NCBI GenBank assembly: GCA_922989275.2
Contig: OV277866.1
Coordinates: 58,457,246 to 58,521,245 of the forward strand
DNA from: Gari tellinella
Taxonomy: Eukaryota; Mollusca; Bivalvia; Cardiida; Psammobiidae
Direction of reading: 5' to 3'
Length of the DNA: 64,000 nt
The notes under the pieces were generated by a model. That model was not told where the DNA came from, did not search any database, and worked only from the letters and a program-made list of their open reading frames with translations. Position 1 is the stretch's first letter. The number at the start of each line of letters is the position of its first letter. Position numbers and translations under genes: made by a program. Shown here piece after piece: positions 10,454 through 21,724 of the stretch.

Positions 10454-11028
10454 TTTTTACTGTATTTTCTGTATTCGTTTGAACAAAAATACATTTAGTT
10501 ATAACATAAAACATATATTTTACTTCATCAATACATGTATGTATGATACGTTTGTGGTCCGCTTTAATTAAAGTGATAACCAAAGAAATAATCTATGTTC
10601 CTCCGTTGTTAAACGGTATTTTACAACAGTTGGGAGTTGTTTTGGGCAGGAATTGACCACGAAGGCCTAAGTGGTCAATTTGTGCGCAGCACAACGACCC
10701 CTACTCCAAGGTTTTTACTAAATGTCGAAGATCTCTTTAAACTATACACATGTACCAATGTTGCCTTATTTAGCATGTAATGCCCGCCTGTACATTTGAT
10801 TTACAGGTTTTAAATGGCGTTTGACGAGTTTACCATCATGTCACTGCGTGTACACCACGGTTACGGTTTCTTCCCTACCAACTAACGCATATTACGATCC
10901 CTTCTATAACTTCTTCTTATTCTCTACGAGAAATGACACTAGATCATTAGGGTGCTCTATGGTGCAGTGGCGCACAGCGTCGTCATAGGTACCCGTTGTG
11001 TAGCTGCAATAGGGACACCCAGGAGCTC
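10454..11028. other. No gene recognised
   Basis: No supported frame. A short self-complementary block occurs near 10646-10680 (GAATTGACCAC and GTGGTCAATT). Confidence 0.4.
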
Positions 11029-11060
11029 TTAACCCCTTCACTGCCGTGATAATTTAAGAA

Positions 11061-12936
11061 TAGGTAAAGCAACGGGGTTGGACCAGGTTTCAAATGAATA
11101 CATAAAACATTCGATTGATGTTTTAATGCCATTTTATTACAAATTATTTAATAGGATATTCGATACTGGAATTTTGCCAGATTCATGGTTAGTTGGGAGT
11201 ATTGTACCAATATATAAGAATAATAGTGATAACACTCAGCCTGAACATTATAGACCAATAACTTTACTGCGCTGCATTGGTAAACTATTTACGGCAATTT
11301 TAAACAATAGACTTACATCATATTTAGAAACAAATGAACTTTTGAACCAAAATCAAGCAGGATTTCGAAAATGTCATTCAACAATTGATAATGTCCTCAT
11401 TCTCCAAATGCTGTGTGAATATTGTAAACATAAAAAGAAGACATTGTTTTAACGCTTTTGTTGATTTTAAAAAAGCACTTGACTCTGTTTGGCGTGCAGG
11501 CTTATGGTCAAAATTAATGAAGTGTAATGTCAATGGTAAACTTTTTAACATAATTAGAAACATGTATCTTGATATTAAGTCTTGTGTTGCAATAAATGGT
11601 CAGAAGTCAGACTTCTTCCAATGTAGCAGAGGATTAAGACAGGGTGTAAATCTCTCCCCTATACTGTTTTCATTATTCTTAAATGATTTAGAACAATTTA
11701 TGTTCAATAACAATACCGGGGGTATAGCTATTGTAGAAAATAACTTAGATATATATCTTAAACTTATTGTCCTACTCTATGCTGACGATACTGTTATATT
11801 TGCTAATACAGAAGCTGAGCTGCAATCACTTTTAAATACTTTTTATGAATACTCTACTGCATGAGAACTGGATATTAACTTTGATAAAACAAAATTACCT
11901 GTGTTTGGAGACAAAAAAGGTAGAAATAGAAATACATGTATAACAGTAAATAAAAATGTTATAGAAGTTGTCGATAGCTTCAAATACCTAGGTGTACTCT
12001 TTTCAAAAAATAGACAATTTGCAGTGGCAAAAAAACATGTTGTTGAACAGGCAAGGAAGGCGATATTTAGTTTACATAGAAAACTGCGAAACCTAGATCT
12101 ACCAATTGACTGTCAGCTTAAACTTTTTGATAACACAATTTTACCAATAATAACATACGGGTGCGAAGTTTGGGGTTTCGGTAATTTGGCAATAATAGAA
12201 AAAGTCCACACAGACTTTCTTAAACATATACTTCATGTTAAAAAAGGGACTCCTCATGTTATGCTTTACGGTGAGCTAGGTCGTTTCCCTGTCTCAGTTG
12301 CCACTAAAAAAAGAGTAATTGGATTTGGCACAATTTAATTTACAATGACCATTAATTATCATCCTCCTTATACAAAGTTGTACTTTCCGATTTAAATAAT
12401 ACTGACAACCAATATCATTGGCTGAATAATGTAAAATCCATTTTAGACGAGTGTGGTTTAAGTTATACGAGGTTAAACCAGCAGTAACATGGATCAAGAA
12501 AAATGTTACTTCACAATGTCGAACAGTCCTTACAGAATCAGTTTATTCAAAATTGGAATAGCGATGTTAACGAGTTACCGAAATGTTTAAATTATAGAAC
12601 ATATAAAACGGAACATAAACTGGAAAACTATTTTGATATACTGCCTAGGTTTTATATACAAGGATTTGTTAATTTTCGTATGTGTAACAATCACATGCCT
12701 ATTGAAAAAGGTCGTTGGATAAATGTAGAACGTCAAAACCGAAAGTGCAATTTGTGTAATTTAAATGAACTTGGTGATGAGTTTCATTATCTTTTCAATT
12801 GTACTTTCTTCAGAAATGAAAGAAGGAAATATATTCCATGTCTGAATTCCAGAAATAAGAATACTTTAATTTTTGGCAAAATTATGTCAGAGAATGATGA
12901 AACAAAACTGATAAATATATCTAAATTCATTTAATA
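11061..12936 (+). pseudogene. Reverse transcriptase pseudogene of LINE 1
   Basis: Translations read GKATGLDQVSNEYIK, YRPITLLRCIGKLF, RQGVNLSPILFSLFLNDL and the catalytic box YADD (11778-11789). A thumb region (YLGVLFSKN, YGCEVWGFG) follows. The C-terminal zinc-knuckle-like region has CNLCNLNELGDEFHYLFNC at about 12750-12810. A frameshift near 11450, an in-frame TGA near 11862, a frameshift near 12330 and a stop near 12485 break it into at least five pieces. It belongs to the same family as the copy at 18,275. Clade assignment to CR1 or jockey-like elements is tentative. Confidence 0.88.
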
Positions 12937-13108
12937 ATTCTTAAACACTGCTGGTGCCCGCCTGGCGTAGAAAACACGATTTAGTTAATTGCAATATACG
13001 AATACATGTATATTGATTGTCTTTTTCAGTTCGTAGCTTGTGATATGTTAGTTTTTTATGCGCCTTTTTGACCTTTGGCATGCAATGAGTGATTTTGTGG
13101 TAACCTTT

Positions 13109-13174
13109 GCAAACAGTTTAGACCCAGATAAGACGCCGCGTAACTCGGTGTCTCATCAGAATCGAAACTGTTTG
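13109..13174. repeat. Core palindrome 1 inside LINE 1 UTR
   Basis: Arms GCAAACAGTTTAGACCCAGA and a diverged complement around CGCCGCGTAACTCGG. It was inserted after, or carried by, the LINE 3' UTR. Confidence 0.75.
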
Positions 13175-13546
13175 ACATTTAGCTAGTAGTTCCTGCGATA
13201 ATGTCTGACTAGCATGCTAAATGTTAATAAATAGGCCGTATTTCATTTCATTCCCACACAGCCTGGTTATTTTGTTTTGTTTATTGTGTTTTTGTACCTC
13301 ATGTTACATATTGTACATGTACTGAGAGCAACACATAAACTGTAAACTGTGACGTCATCAATTTTAAACAACAGTCTTCTGCTTTTATTATAGTTATTGC
13401 TATTTTGACTGAAGTAATGTTGAAATGAGTGTCAAACAGTTTGGATCCTGATAAGACGCCGCGTAACGCGGCGTCTGATCAGAATCCAAATTGTTTGAAA
13501 TAAATGTTGTGCGCGGGGTAAGGCAGTGAAGAGGTTAAACATAATA

Positions 13547-13969
13547 CAGTAAAACCTCTCTATTTCGACCACTAAAATAACGCTAATTGCTTGTATAAAA
13601 GACAGGTGACAGCTTAAAGCAAGATGGCAGTAAATCAGAAAGCTCCTACAGGAGAATTCTGTTTTACTGTCACCTTGCTTTAACCATTTCCTCCCTGAAA
13701 CCTCAAATGGACAATTCTATTTTTAAATTTAGTTCAGTCCATTTTTTACTTTTAAGGGAAGATTTTTACAGTATATGTAAAATGACAAACAGTGTAGACC
13801 CTGATCAGAGGGCTCCTTAATGTTTGCACAGGACAAGTGTACTCCTCACAGGTACACTGTTTGCAAATGACGCATATATGCGTGAGTAGGGTTCAAAGAT
13901 TTAAACAGTCACATGTTTAACCCCTAATAATCAACACAATTTAGTGTTCGAAATAGAGGGGGTTTACTG
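13547..13969. mobile_element. MITE family E, copy E6, split by an F element
   Basis: The left end CAGTAAAACCTCTCTATTTC follows TA (13545-13546) and the right end GGTTTACTG precedes TA (13970-13971). The core is broken after CTTGCTTTAA by F1 and resumes as TTAAACAGTCACATG. Intact E copies read CTTTAAGCAGTCACCTG there. Confidence 0.88.
13684..13900. mobile_element. MITE family F, copy F1, nested in E6
   Basis: F elements begin CCNTTTCCTCCCTGAAAC and end with AGGGTTCAAAG. They carry CAAACAGTGTAGACCCTGAT with the arms GAGGGCTCC. TTAA at 13680-13683 and 13901-13904 flanks the insert, matching a single TTAA in uninterrupted E copies. One arm of its central palindrome is partly deleted (GGGCTCCTTAATGTTTGC). 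Confidence 0.88.
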
Positions 13970-13983
13970 TACATGTAATTTAA

Positions 13984-14189
13984 CCCTTAGCCTTCCACTC
14001 ACGACTATAGCTCCATATGCAAACAGCTTGGATCCGGATGAGACGCCGAGTAACTCGGCGTCTCATCCGGATCCAAGCTGTTTGACACTCGGAAAACATT
14101 TTCAGCAATTTTGAGCAACTTTGAAGCACTTTGAAACTTGAAGCAGACGAGAAATATAGCAGACGACAATTTATTTGGCGGGCTAAGGG
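13984..14189. mobile_element. MITE family I, copy I1
   Basis: TTAA flanks both sides (13980-13983, 14190-14193). Ends read CCCTTAGCCTTCCA and GGCGGGCTAAGGG. The core-1 palindrome at 14019-14083 is nearly perfect, with arms GCAAACAGCTTGGATCCGGA and centre GCCGAGTAACTCGGC. The right part contains GCAGACGA motifs shared with B, C and H. Confidence 0.88.
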
Positions 14190-14229
14190 TTAATCTCCCT
14201 GATCTACCGTTATAATTTATAAATACTTA

Positions 14230-14930
14230 AACAGCATTGTTCCAGCAATATATGGTAAGACGATTGTTAATCCAATACCTATGTCTTCTACATTAGATCC
14301 ATGGGACCCTTTGTCTTATAGAGGGATCTCAGTTTATAAAGTTTATTGTAGAATAATAAATACGAGGTTGAATGACTGGGTAGAGAAAAATGATAACATA
14401 GTCGAGGAGCAAAATGGTTTTAGGTAAAACAGAAGTATTGTTGATCAAGTGTCCTCTTGATACAGTATTATTAAAACGCAGAAGAAACGTAAGCTTCAAA
14501 CCTTTACAGCTGTTACTGACTTTCGCAATATGATTATATCAATAGAGATAAGCTTTGGGAGAGGCTGAGTGCTACACATATTTCAGGAAAACTTCTTCTA
14601 GCTATAAAAGCTTTGTAAAATTATGTGTCTTCGTGTGTTCTAGAATTAGATTGTCCTCTCATTCTCTTAGAATTCAAACTGGCAGATTTGAACAGAATAG
14701 ATTGCTTCGTAACGAACGAATCTGTTTATTCTGCAATTATGGGGGTTTAGAAGATGAATTCCATTTCATATGCATCTGTCCTCGTTTTGTTGACTTGAGA
14801 GTGAAATATCTAAATAAATACTTTTTTCAAAGACCTTCAATGTTTAAATTTATTGAATTAATGAAATCAACAAATAAGCATGTTTTGTATAATTTAGTTA
14901 TATATATAAGAGATGCTCTTAGATTAACCC
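14230..14930 (+). pseudogene. Reverse transcriptase pseudogene of LINE 2
   Basis: The first part translates to KTIVNPIPMSSTLDPWDP and LSYRGISVYKVYCRIINTRL, the fingers region of a LINE reverse transcriptase, then EEQNGFR and a stop near 14428. Near 14640 it jumps to the C-terminal region (SHSLRIQTGRFEQNRLLRNE, CLFCNYGGLEDEFHFICIC). The catalytic palm is therefore missing. The zinc-knuckle-like region (14730-14785) keeps its Cys and His spacing. This element is related to, but distinct from, LINE 1 and LINE 3. Confidence 0.82.
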
Positions 14931-14937
14931 TTTCCCA

Positions 14938-15170
14938 AATAGAAGCGACTATTAGCGTATTTAATGTATTCGTCCGCTGAAGAAAATAGTTCCAGTTTAT
15001 ACCCCCATGAACAATTACCGTAACAAATATTTTATATAGCCAGGTAGAAAGTATTTTAAAGCAGGCTGTAAGTAAAGCATAATGTGCCTTAAGGCACGTT
15101 CTGCTTTACTTTCAACCTGCTTTAAATGATCACCTGTATTCAAGTTGTAAATAGGTTATTGGGTAAAGGG
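14938..15170. mobile_element. MITE family D, copy D1, nested in LINE 2
   Basis: D elements begin CCCTTTCCCCATAGAAGCG. They continue with CTCCGCTGAAGAAAATAG and hold core palindrome 2 (arms TTTAAAGCAGGCTG and AAGCAGAATGCGCC, centre TTAAGG). They end with a complement such as GGGTAAAGGG. TTAA flanks D1 at 14934-14937 and 15171-15174. Confidence 0.9.
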
Positions 15171-15398
15171 TTAAGCCATTCTTTCAATGAAAATTAACTA
15201 ATGTATTCATCCTCGTATTGCCACGTGATGTTACATGTTTGTGAATATTTATATGTGAACAAGATGATGCACTTTGTACAAATCTGAATAAAATTCGGTT
15301 CTGTTCTGTTTTGTTCTGTTAAAGTAAACAATCATAAAACTGGATGGTTCATTGTTAAATGTGGTATATTAATGCGTATATTTGAAATCGCTTGATAT

Positions 15399-15975
15399 TG
15401 GTTTTAATATAGGAAATGACAAGATATGTATTTTGATGTATGCCGATGATATTGGGCCTGAGTCGGTACTGCGGCTGCATTTGACTGCGCCATATGTTAG
15501 CAGTGCTCAGTATTGTAGGCAAGATGGCTCAATGATCAGGGGAGTAAATGTACAGTCGGCTGAGCGGTCATTCGGACTGAAAGTAGACTTTAACTTGGTA
15601 TATTATTATTGCATTGCTATCAGAAACAGAGAACGGTCTCCAGATTTTATTAAATACCTTGAACGAGTGTTGCAAAGTGAACGATATGAATATAAATTTC
15701 AGTAAAAGTAACATGTCCATTTTCGTACAGAGTCGACGGCAAGATCTGATTTCATTTTTAAATGTGGTGATAATATAATTGAATATTCAAGCAAATACAA
15801 ATATCTTGGCTTAGTCTTTGATGAATATTTGAACATAAATATTACAGCTAAGATGGTTGCACAGAGTGCTAGTCGTACGTTTGGTCTTGTTATTGCAAAT
15901 TGTAAAGTAGCCGGGTGTACCATATAATGTTTTTAGTAAGCTTTACGACTCCGTAGTGTGGCCAGTCATTGTATA
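15399..15975 (+). pseudogene. LINE reverse transcriptase fragment
   Basis: The start translates to DKICILMYADDI, the catalytic YADD box, at about 15418-15453. Foreign sequence of unknown origin then runs to about 15685. The end translates to KYKYLGLVFDEYLNI and MVAQSASRTFGLVIA (15790-15905), the region after the palm in LINE reverse transcriptases, followed by SKLYDSVVWPVI. Frame changes near 15715 and 15905 and the internal replacement make it non-functional. It may be a second copy of the LINE 2 subfamily. Confidence 0.72.
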
Positions 15976-16650
15976 ATTTGATCAATCTCTGGTCATATTA
16001 TGTATGTGTCTTTTTGAGTATAGCTCTTTTAAATTGCTATTCAAAATCAAAATTATCTTCTGTATGATATGTGACATGTTGTTTAGATGACGGAGAATTG
16101 CTTGATTCAAGGGAAATAACTCATTTGGCCTAAGCTTAGGACTAACTTATGTCCATATGGACCGGTTACTTATGCTTGTCCTAAATGAGTAGTGAAATAA
16201 TATATATGTGATATTTGGATTCAGTTTAGTTAATGTGTAAAAAATCGTATTGAAAAGACACATACGATCTGTTTAATCTCAGGGCATATTATACAAGCGT
16301 TTTTTCAGTATAGTTCTTTCAGATTGCTATTCAATTTCAACTCTATCATATGTGTATGATAATTGATAAAGTTGCTTGCTTATAACACTAGTTAGAGTGG
16401 AAGTGTACAAAGTGTTTTTGTTATGTTAAGTAATCAGTGATATATTGTGCACTGAATAGAAATTTATAAATACTATTTTGCGAATTGCAACCAACGTCAT
16501 TTTCAATTATTTGTTAACCGGTGCGTGGTTTGTATTTTTCTCTTTGCCATGGGTATTGGTATTAAGACATTATTCTTGTCTTACAAGAAACAGCTATAAT
16601 TTGTTTTAAGCTCATAAATAATGTCACCAATATTTAATTGTACTTTATTA
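15976..16650. other. No gene recognised
   Basis: Two related blocks at about 16010-16045 and 16305-16345 (AGTATAGYTCTTT, AGATTGCTATTCAA) indicate an old duplication. Confidence 0.4.
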
Positions 16651-16655
16651 GTTAT

Positions 16656-16800
16656 ACAGTTTCTTCACAGTGTGCATGAGGATTTCTTCCCGGCTGAGGT
16701 AAATCGTGTTGCACGAGTCGTTAGGCGAGGGTTACATGATTTTACCAGCCGGGAAGAAATCCTCATGTACACTGAGAAGAAACTGTATAACGAATTTATT
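16656..16800. repeat. Palindrome P9
   Basis: Arms TTATACAGTTTCTTCACAGT and GAGGATTTCTTCCCGGCTG are matched by CAGCCGGGAAGAAATCCTC and a complement near 16785. The loop of about 55 bp holds CGTGTTGCACGAG. Confidence 0.82.
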
Positions 16801-18270
16801 ATACTGCAAAGTTTTCACTGTTCAAACGAAATATTTCGGAAATTGTCGTGTACAGCGCTCATAATAAACTATAGCAAATAATAACGTTGAGCGTTTCTGA
16901 CGTTGTTATTAATAAGAACAGGGAGATTAGATTATTTTAAAGAGCTCCTGATAAGAAAAATGGGCATATTCGACGTCAAACTTTCCCAGAAATAATGCGA
17001 CTGTTGAAAGATCGAAACACCGATTGGTTCTTAGTCGAAATGGACTTAAAACGGAGGATGCACTCAATCCTGTCGAGCAACCGGCCATATTATTTTCTGC
17101 AAAGCAAGACCCAGGCACCTGTCAGCCAATGAAAACAGCTGCATTTCCATGTACCCTGTCAGCTCACAGGGTACACAGGATCACGTCTAGGGCTCGTTGT
17201 ACAATGAAAAGTAAGGAATTTACTTTGCAGTATAATAATAATTGTCATCCGGTTTCATGAATCAATAGGATAAAAACGACTGTTACACTACTAACAATTA
17301 ACCTGCATAAACACTATAAAACAATGCTTAGAAGTAGAACTGCAATAGTTACTTTAATTCTGCATACATTTCATGTTTTCTACTTTTGAATTAATCATTT
17401 GATTAATATTCATAAAACGAGGAGCTATTCGAATATACGGGGGTTGTCCAAGTAAATCTTTGACTCTGTTTATAACTTATTTATCTGCCGTCCAATCGTC
17501 ATAATATTCTGCAAATACCTCCAGCCATTCATTGTCAATAAAATAGGTGATTAAAAACAAAAGCATGTATACAGTACGATTATTATGCGTGATTAATAGA
17601 ACGATGGTAGGCGTATCCGGCACAGCCCAGAAATTGCATAGAAAACCGCTAGCAAAGTGATATTTTTCTAGTTAGCACGATACATTTACGTCTGCTGAAC
17701 TTGACGCCATTTTGACGTAATCAAGGAAGATTTCGAACGTTAGACGTTATTTATATGAGACTCGCACCTCTTTGAATGTCATTCGTCAGGATTTCTTGTT
17801 TGTGACAATGACGACGTTGGACGAAGAGAAAGCGCGCAGAACGGTCATCCAGCTCTGTGTATAGACCGACTGGACGCCAACAGTCGCGCTTAAGAAATTA
17901 AAAAGCACAGGGAGATACTGTTAGTATGTAGTGTTTCCAGGAGCCTTATATTCAAGTAGCATGGCATGATTGCAGATGTAGCGATGGATGGACATATAGT
18001 GTACAGCATATAAGGACGTAGGTAACATTAAGCATGTCCAAGAATGCAGGACATATTTGCATAGTTGTCTCCCTTGTTCAGCCGTGTTGGTGATAGACTG
18101 CGTTTAACCATTGAAAATGGCAGACGGCAAGGTAAAACTTCGGTGAACATTTTTTAAGAGTTTATATAACAGCAAGTCCTGCAAGAACATTCTGACACTG
18201 TATGAGGTATTTTAAACCACATAGTTTTATATAGCGATACGTTTCGTATACCAGCTCGTACTGTAGTTCT
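16801..18270. other. Mostly unique sequence, no supported gene
   Basis: No reading frame with a recognisable family. A short inverted motif (ACCCTGTCAGCTCACAGGGT) lies near 17154-17173. The stretch lacks the MITEs common elsewhere and is the longest such gap between 8 and 30 kb. Confidence 0.4.
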
Positions 18271-18274
18271 CGAT

Positions 18275-20064
18275 ACACTATTATTACCATTATACAAGAA
18301 TAAAGGTGATACAAAGGACCCTGATAATTATAGAGGGATTACAATTTTAAGCTGTTTTGGAAAATTATTTACCTCATTGTTGAATATAAGATTAAACAAC
18401 TTTCTGGAAAATAACAATGTTCTGTGCGAGGAACAAGCGGGGTTCAGGAAATATTATGGCACTGTTGATCATATTTTCTCCTTAAAAATGCTTGTAGATT
18501 TGTATTTAGCGAAAAATAAGCGACTGTTTTGTGCATTTGTCGATTATCGTAAAGCATTTGATTCTATAAATCGAATTGCCTTATGGCACAAGATTCTTAA
18601 TTATAACATTGATGGAAAGTGTTTTAAGATAATTTATAACATGTATGAGAAAGCTAAGTCTTGTGTTAAAGTTCAGAACTCTATATCAGATTTTTTCATA
18701 AGCCAAACTGGAGTAAGGCAGGGCGAAATTTGTCACCTGTCCTTTTTTCTTTGTTTCTTAACGATCTGTGCAACTTTATGTCAAGTAAATATGATGGTCT
18801 TAATCTGCTGTCCGATACAGTGAACCTTTGCTTAAGTGATGGTGATATTGAAGTATATTTTAAACTGTATCTGTTGTTGTATGCGGATGAAACTGTGATC
18901 CTAGCAGAAACTGAAAATGACCTTCAATTAGCCTTAAATGCAATGTCAGACTATTGTAATCTTTGGGGGCTACAGGTAAATACTGCTAAAACTAAAATAG
19001 TAATATTCTGGAAATCAAGACGAGGTTTGAACAATGCTCAAAAATTTCATTTTGAAGGTAGTATACTAGAGATGGTTGATCATTTTTCATATTTGGGTAT
19101 CCAATTTTCATACAATGGTAAGTTCACACTCACCAAGTCCTTTTTAGTTGACCAGGCAAGAAGGGCTATGTTCTCTGTAATAAACAAATCCAGAAAATTA
19201 CATTTGCCAATTGACTTACAAATACATTTATTTGACACCATGATCGCTTCCATTCTATTGTATGCTTCTGAAGTTTGGGGGGTAGAAAATGTTGATGTCA
19301 TTGATAGATTTCAATTAAAGTATCTTAAGTTGATTCTAAAATTAAAACAAAGTACACCTAATTGTATGTTATATGGTGATTTAGGTGTTATGCCAGTATC
19401 AGCTCATATCAAAGGTAGAGTCTTGAATTACTGGTGCAAGATAGTAAACTCCAAAGAGGACAAAATCAGTAGCATTCTTTACAGAACATGTCTTGTTTTA
19501 TATAGGAATCAGAATTTAAATTTTGGTTGGTTAAAATACGTCAACGACAGTTTAGATAAATTAGGTTTGTCTAATTATTGGCATGATCAAAAAATTCAAT
19601 CTCCTGACTCTTTCAAAAATATGATTAAAAATAGAATCAAAGACCAATTTTTACAAAATTGGAACAGTACTATAGGAGTTTCTAGTAAATGCCTGAACTA
19701 CAGATTGTACAAACATGAATTTGCTCTTGAAAAATACTTTCATTTGTTACCAAATGACCTTGCTATATTGTTATGTGAATTCAGATGTATGGATCATAAA
19801 CTGCCAATTGAAAAGGGTAGATTTAATAATACTCCAAGAGAATTAAGAACTTGTCATTTATGTAATAGTAATGTATTAGGTGATGAATTCCATTACCTGT
19901 TTAACTGCAATCATTTCCATGCTGACAGAAATAGGTACTTGGACGAATATTTCTACACTTATCCAACCGAAAGGAAATTTTACAGTCTTATGAATGCCGA
20001 AAGCAAAGATACTTTGTTAAAATTAGCAATATTTTGCAAGAAAAGTATGGCTTGTTTCAATTGA
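18275..20064 (+). pseudogene. Reverse transcriptase of LINE 3, frameshifted
   Basis: The frame is open before the first possible start: LLLPLYKNKGDTKDPDNYRG lies at about 18278-18337. The fingers and palm follow (EEQAGFRKYYGTVDHI, FVDYRKAFDSI). A one-base loss near 18725, in the box around VRQGE, forces a change to the frame used from 18730, which runs 444 codons to 20064. The catalytic box reads YADE (18880-18891), so the second Asp is replaced. Later come YLGIQFSYNG, YASEVWGVE and the C-terminal CHLCNSNVLGDEFHYLFNC. Loss of a catalytic Asp and the frameshift argue for an inactive copy. Confidence 0.9.
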
Positions 20065-21030
20065 TAGTGATTTTTCACCCATAGCTCTTTAGTATGTGTT
20101 GGTCCAGGGTGAGTTTTGACAGAATGGTGCGTGTTTAACAAGTTGTAATGTTTAAATGACAGTTGATTATATTTTTTTTTCTTTTTCACTTGAGCCCTAT
20201 TGTCTCATTGGATGAACCTTGGCATGCTACTTAGCCTACTAGTTTGGACAGATAATTATGTAACAGGGTCTATCTCCCTTTCAATCTACATAGTAGAGGA
20301 GAGAACAGTTGTTATTGTAGTACTTGATGATGATTGAGTTACCTCCCTTGATACATGGATGGTACTAAAACTGTATGCTATGTTGGGCAATTTAATCTTT
20401 TGGAAGATATTGGGGTCTGCGTTGCTTGCCACTTCGATGCATACGTGCATCATTTACAAGCAGCGCAATGGAGTGTTACTCATTTGTTTATTCATGCAAT
20501 GTAGGCCCTGGTTTCGAGGCTCCCAATGGAGCCCTCAGTACGGGGTATGCATTGTTTGTTCCTTTGAAATAATTTGTGAATTGCGTTCCTAAACCCGCTT
20601 GCCTCTGAGAGCAACAGTGTCACAGTGTATATGTTACTTACAAACAATGCAGTGGTGAAGAGATCATTTTTTCTGTTGCAAAAGATCTATAATGATATGG
20701 GTTGGATAATGGATTGGTGATTGAAAGTGGACACCGGGATTCTCGGGGTGAGCTGGTGGACATGTATATTTTTATGCTGTTGTAGTTATTGGTCGACTGT
20801 AGTTGTCACCTTTTATGGTTGGTTGTTTTTTTAATGTTTTTGTTTACATCATATTATATGTCTGATAGGAATAAAATCATGTGGATCTGTCACGGGTTGT
20901 CCCTTTAGATCTGCAATTGGTGGTCTGGGGGGAGGACAGGTGTCGGATTCCTTTTCTCACTCTTTAACTTTTTACCTCAAGGTGACACCTTATATGGGCT
21001 GATTGGGAACGGATCGGTCAACTCTGATCT

Positions 21031-21532
21031 GGGTCTACTCAGTTCGCATACAGAAAGTGTATACATTTAAAAATCTATTGATTGCTATAGAAGAATTCTC
21101 ATCCTCCATACACATTGTGATTGTTCGTTTTCTGATAAAAAAAAATTACAAATTGATAATTCACTAATTTGTACTAAAACAGATCTATCTCAACTGTAAT
21201 GCCATGCTTTGTTTCATTATGTTATATTACTATGTTACATGCCCATATGGGCCATAACAAGAAAATAAACTTGTAAACTTGTGGGTCTACTCAGTTCGCA
21301 TACAGAAAGTGTATACATTTAAAAATCTATTGATTGCTATAGAAGAATTCTCATCCTCCATACACATTGTGATTGTTCGTTTTCTGATAAAAAATTACAA
21401 ATTGATAATTCACTAATTTGTACTAAAACAGATCTATCTCAACTGTAATGCCATGCTTTGTTTCATTATGTTATGTTACTATGTTACATGCCCATATGGG
21501 CCATAACAAGAAAATAAACTTGTAAACTTGTA
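21031..21532 (+). repeat. 252-bp tandem duplication at LINE 3 end
   Basis: GGGTCTACTCAGTTCGCATA starts at 21031 and again at 21283. The copies differ only by a poly-A length change and one or two bases. The junction falls on the CTTGTAAA tail, so a tail was followed by a second 3' end. Confidence 0.9.
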
Positions 21533-21724
21533 AACCATCGTGTCCCTTGGTCCGCGATATCAATAATCGATTTGCTTGTTCGCCTTTAGGTTTGATAAGA
21601 AATCACGAATGCTCCGTTATCATTCGGCTGCCTCCGGAACACTGATTCTGATGTCTTACTTGTTCTCGGCGGGGTCTCGTGTATAAATGCGCCTGATCTG
21701 GATCCAATGCTGTCCATAGTAAAG

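Larger units (their letters stand above)
11050..13348 (+). mobile_element. LINE copy 1, 5'-truncated non-LTR retrotransposon
   Basis: The insertion interrupts B1. GTGA occurs at both junctions (11046-11049 and 13349-13352), a possible 4-bp target duplication. The element starts within the reverse transcriptase region, so the endonuclease and any ORF1 are missing. The 3' UTR (12937-13348) contains a nested core-1 palindrome. The 3' end is a short repeat (ACATAAACTGTAAACTGTG) rather than poly(A), as in CR1-like elements. Confidence 0.8.
11033..13534. mobile_element. MITE family B, copy B1, split by a LINE
   Basis: The left end CCCCTTCACTGCCGTGA starts after TTAA (11029-11032). The right end, GGCAGTGAAGAGG before TTAA (13535-13538), follows a core-1 palindrome at about 13436-13496. 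Parts of B resume at 13349 with GTGACGTCATCAATTTTAAA. TTAA with CCC ends fits piggyBac-type targeting. About 2.3 kb of LINE sits in the gap. Confidence 0.82.
14200..15325 (+). mobile_element. LINE copy 2, different subfamily, internally deleted
   Basis: The element ends at about 15290-15320 with AATAAAATTCGG and a (TCTGT)n-like tail, not poly(A). A D-family MITE is inserted at 14938-15170. The same kind of tail occurs alone at 25,868-25,895. The 5' end is truncated and cannot be placed exactly. Confidence 0.75.
18275..21532 (+). mobile_element. LINE copy 3, 5'-truncated
   Basis: The best preserved LINE here. It starts inside the fingers domain and has a long 3' UTR (from 20065). It ends with an 8-bp repeat tail (CTTGTAAA repeated) at about 21515-21532. 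The last 250 bp of the UTR occur twice in tandem. No endonuclease domain is present upstream. Confidence 0.78.

Noticed and set aside
14555..14980. A 141-codon host gene with a zinc-finger-like motif
   Set aside because: It is the C-terminal part of LINE 2, with its end formed by a D-family MITE.
15699..15923. Minus-strand frame overlapping the LINE fragment
   Set aside because: The plus strand carries recognisable reverse transcriptase sequence; the minus frame is its shadow.
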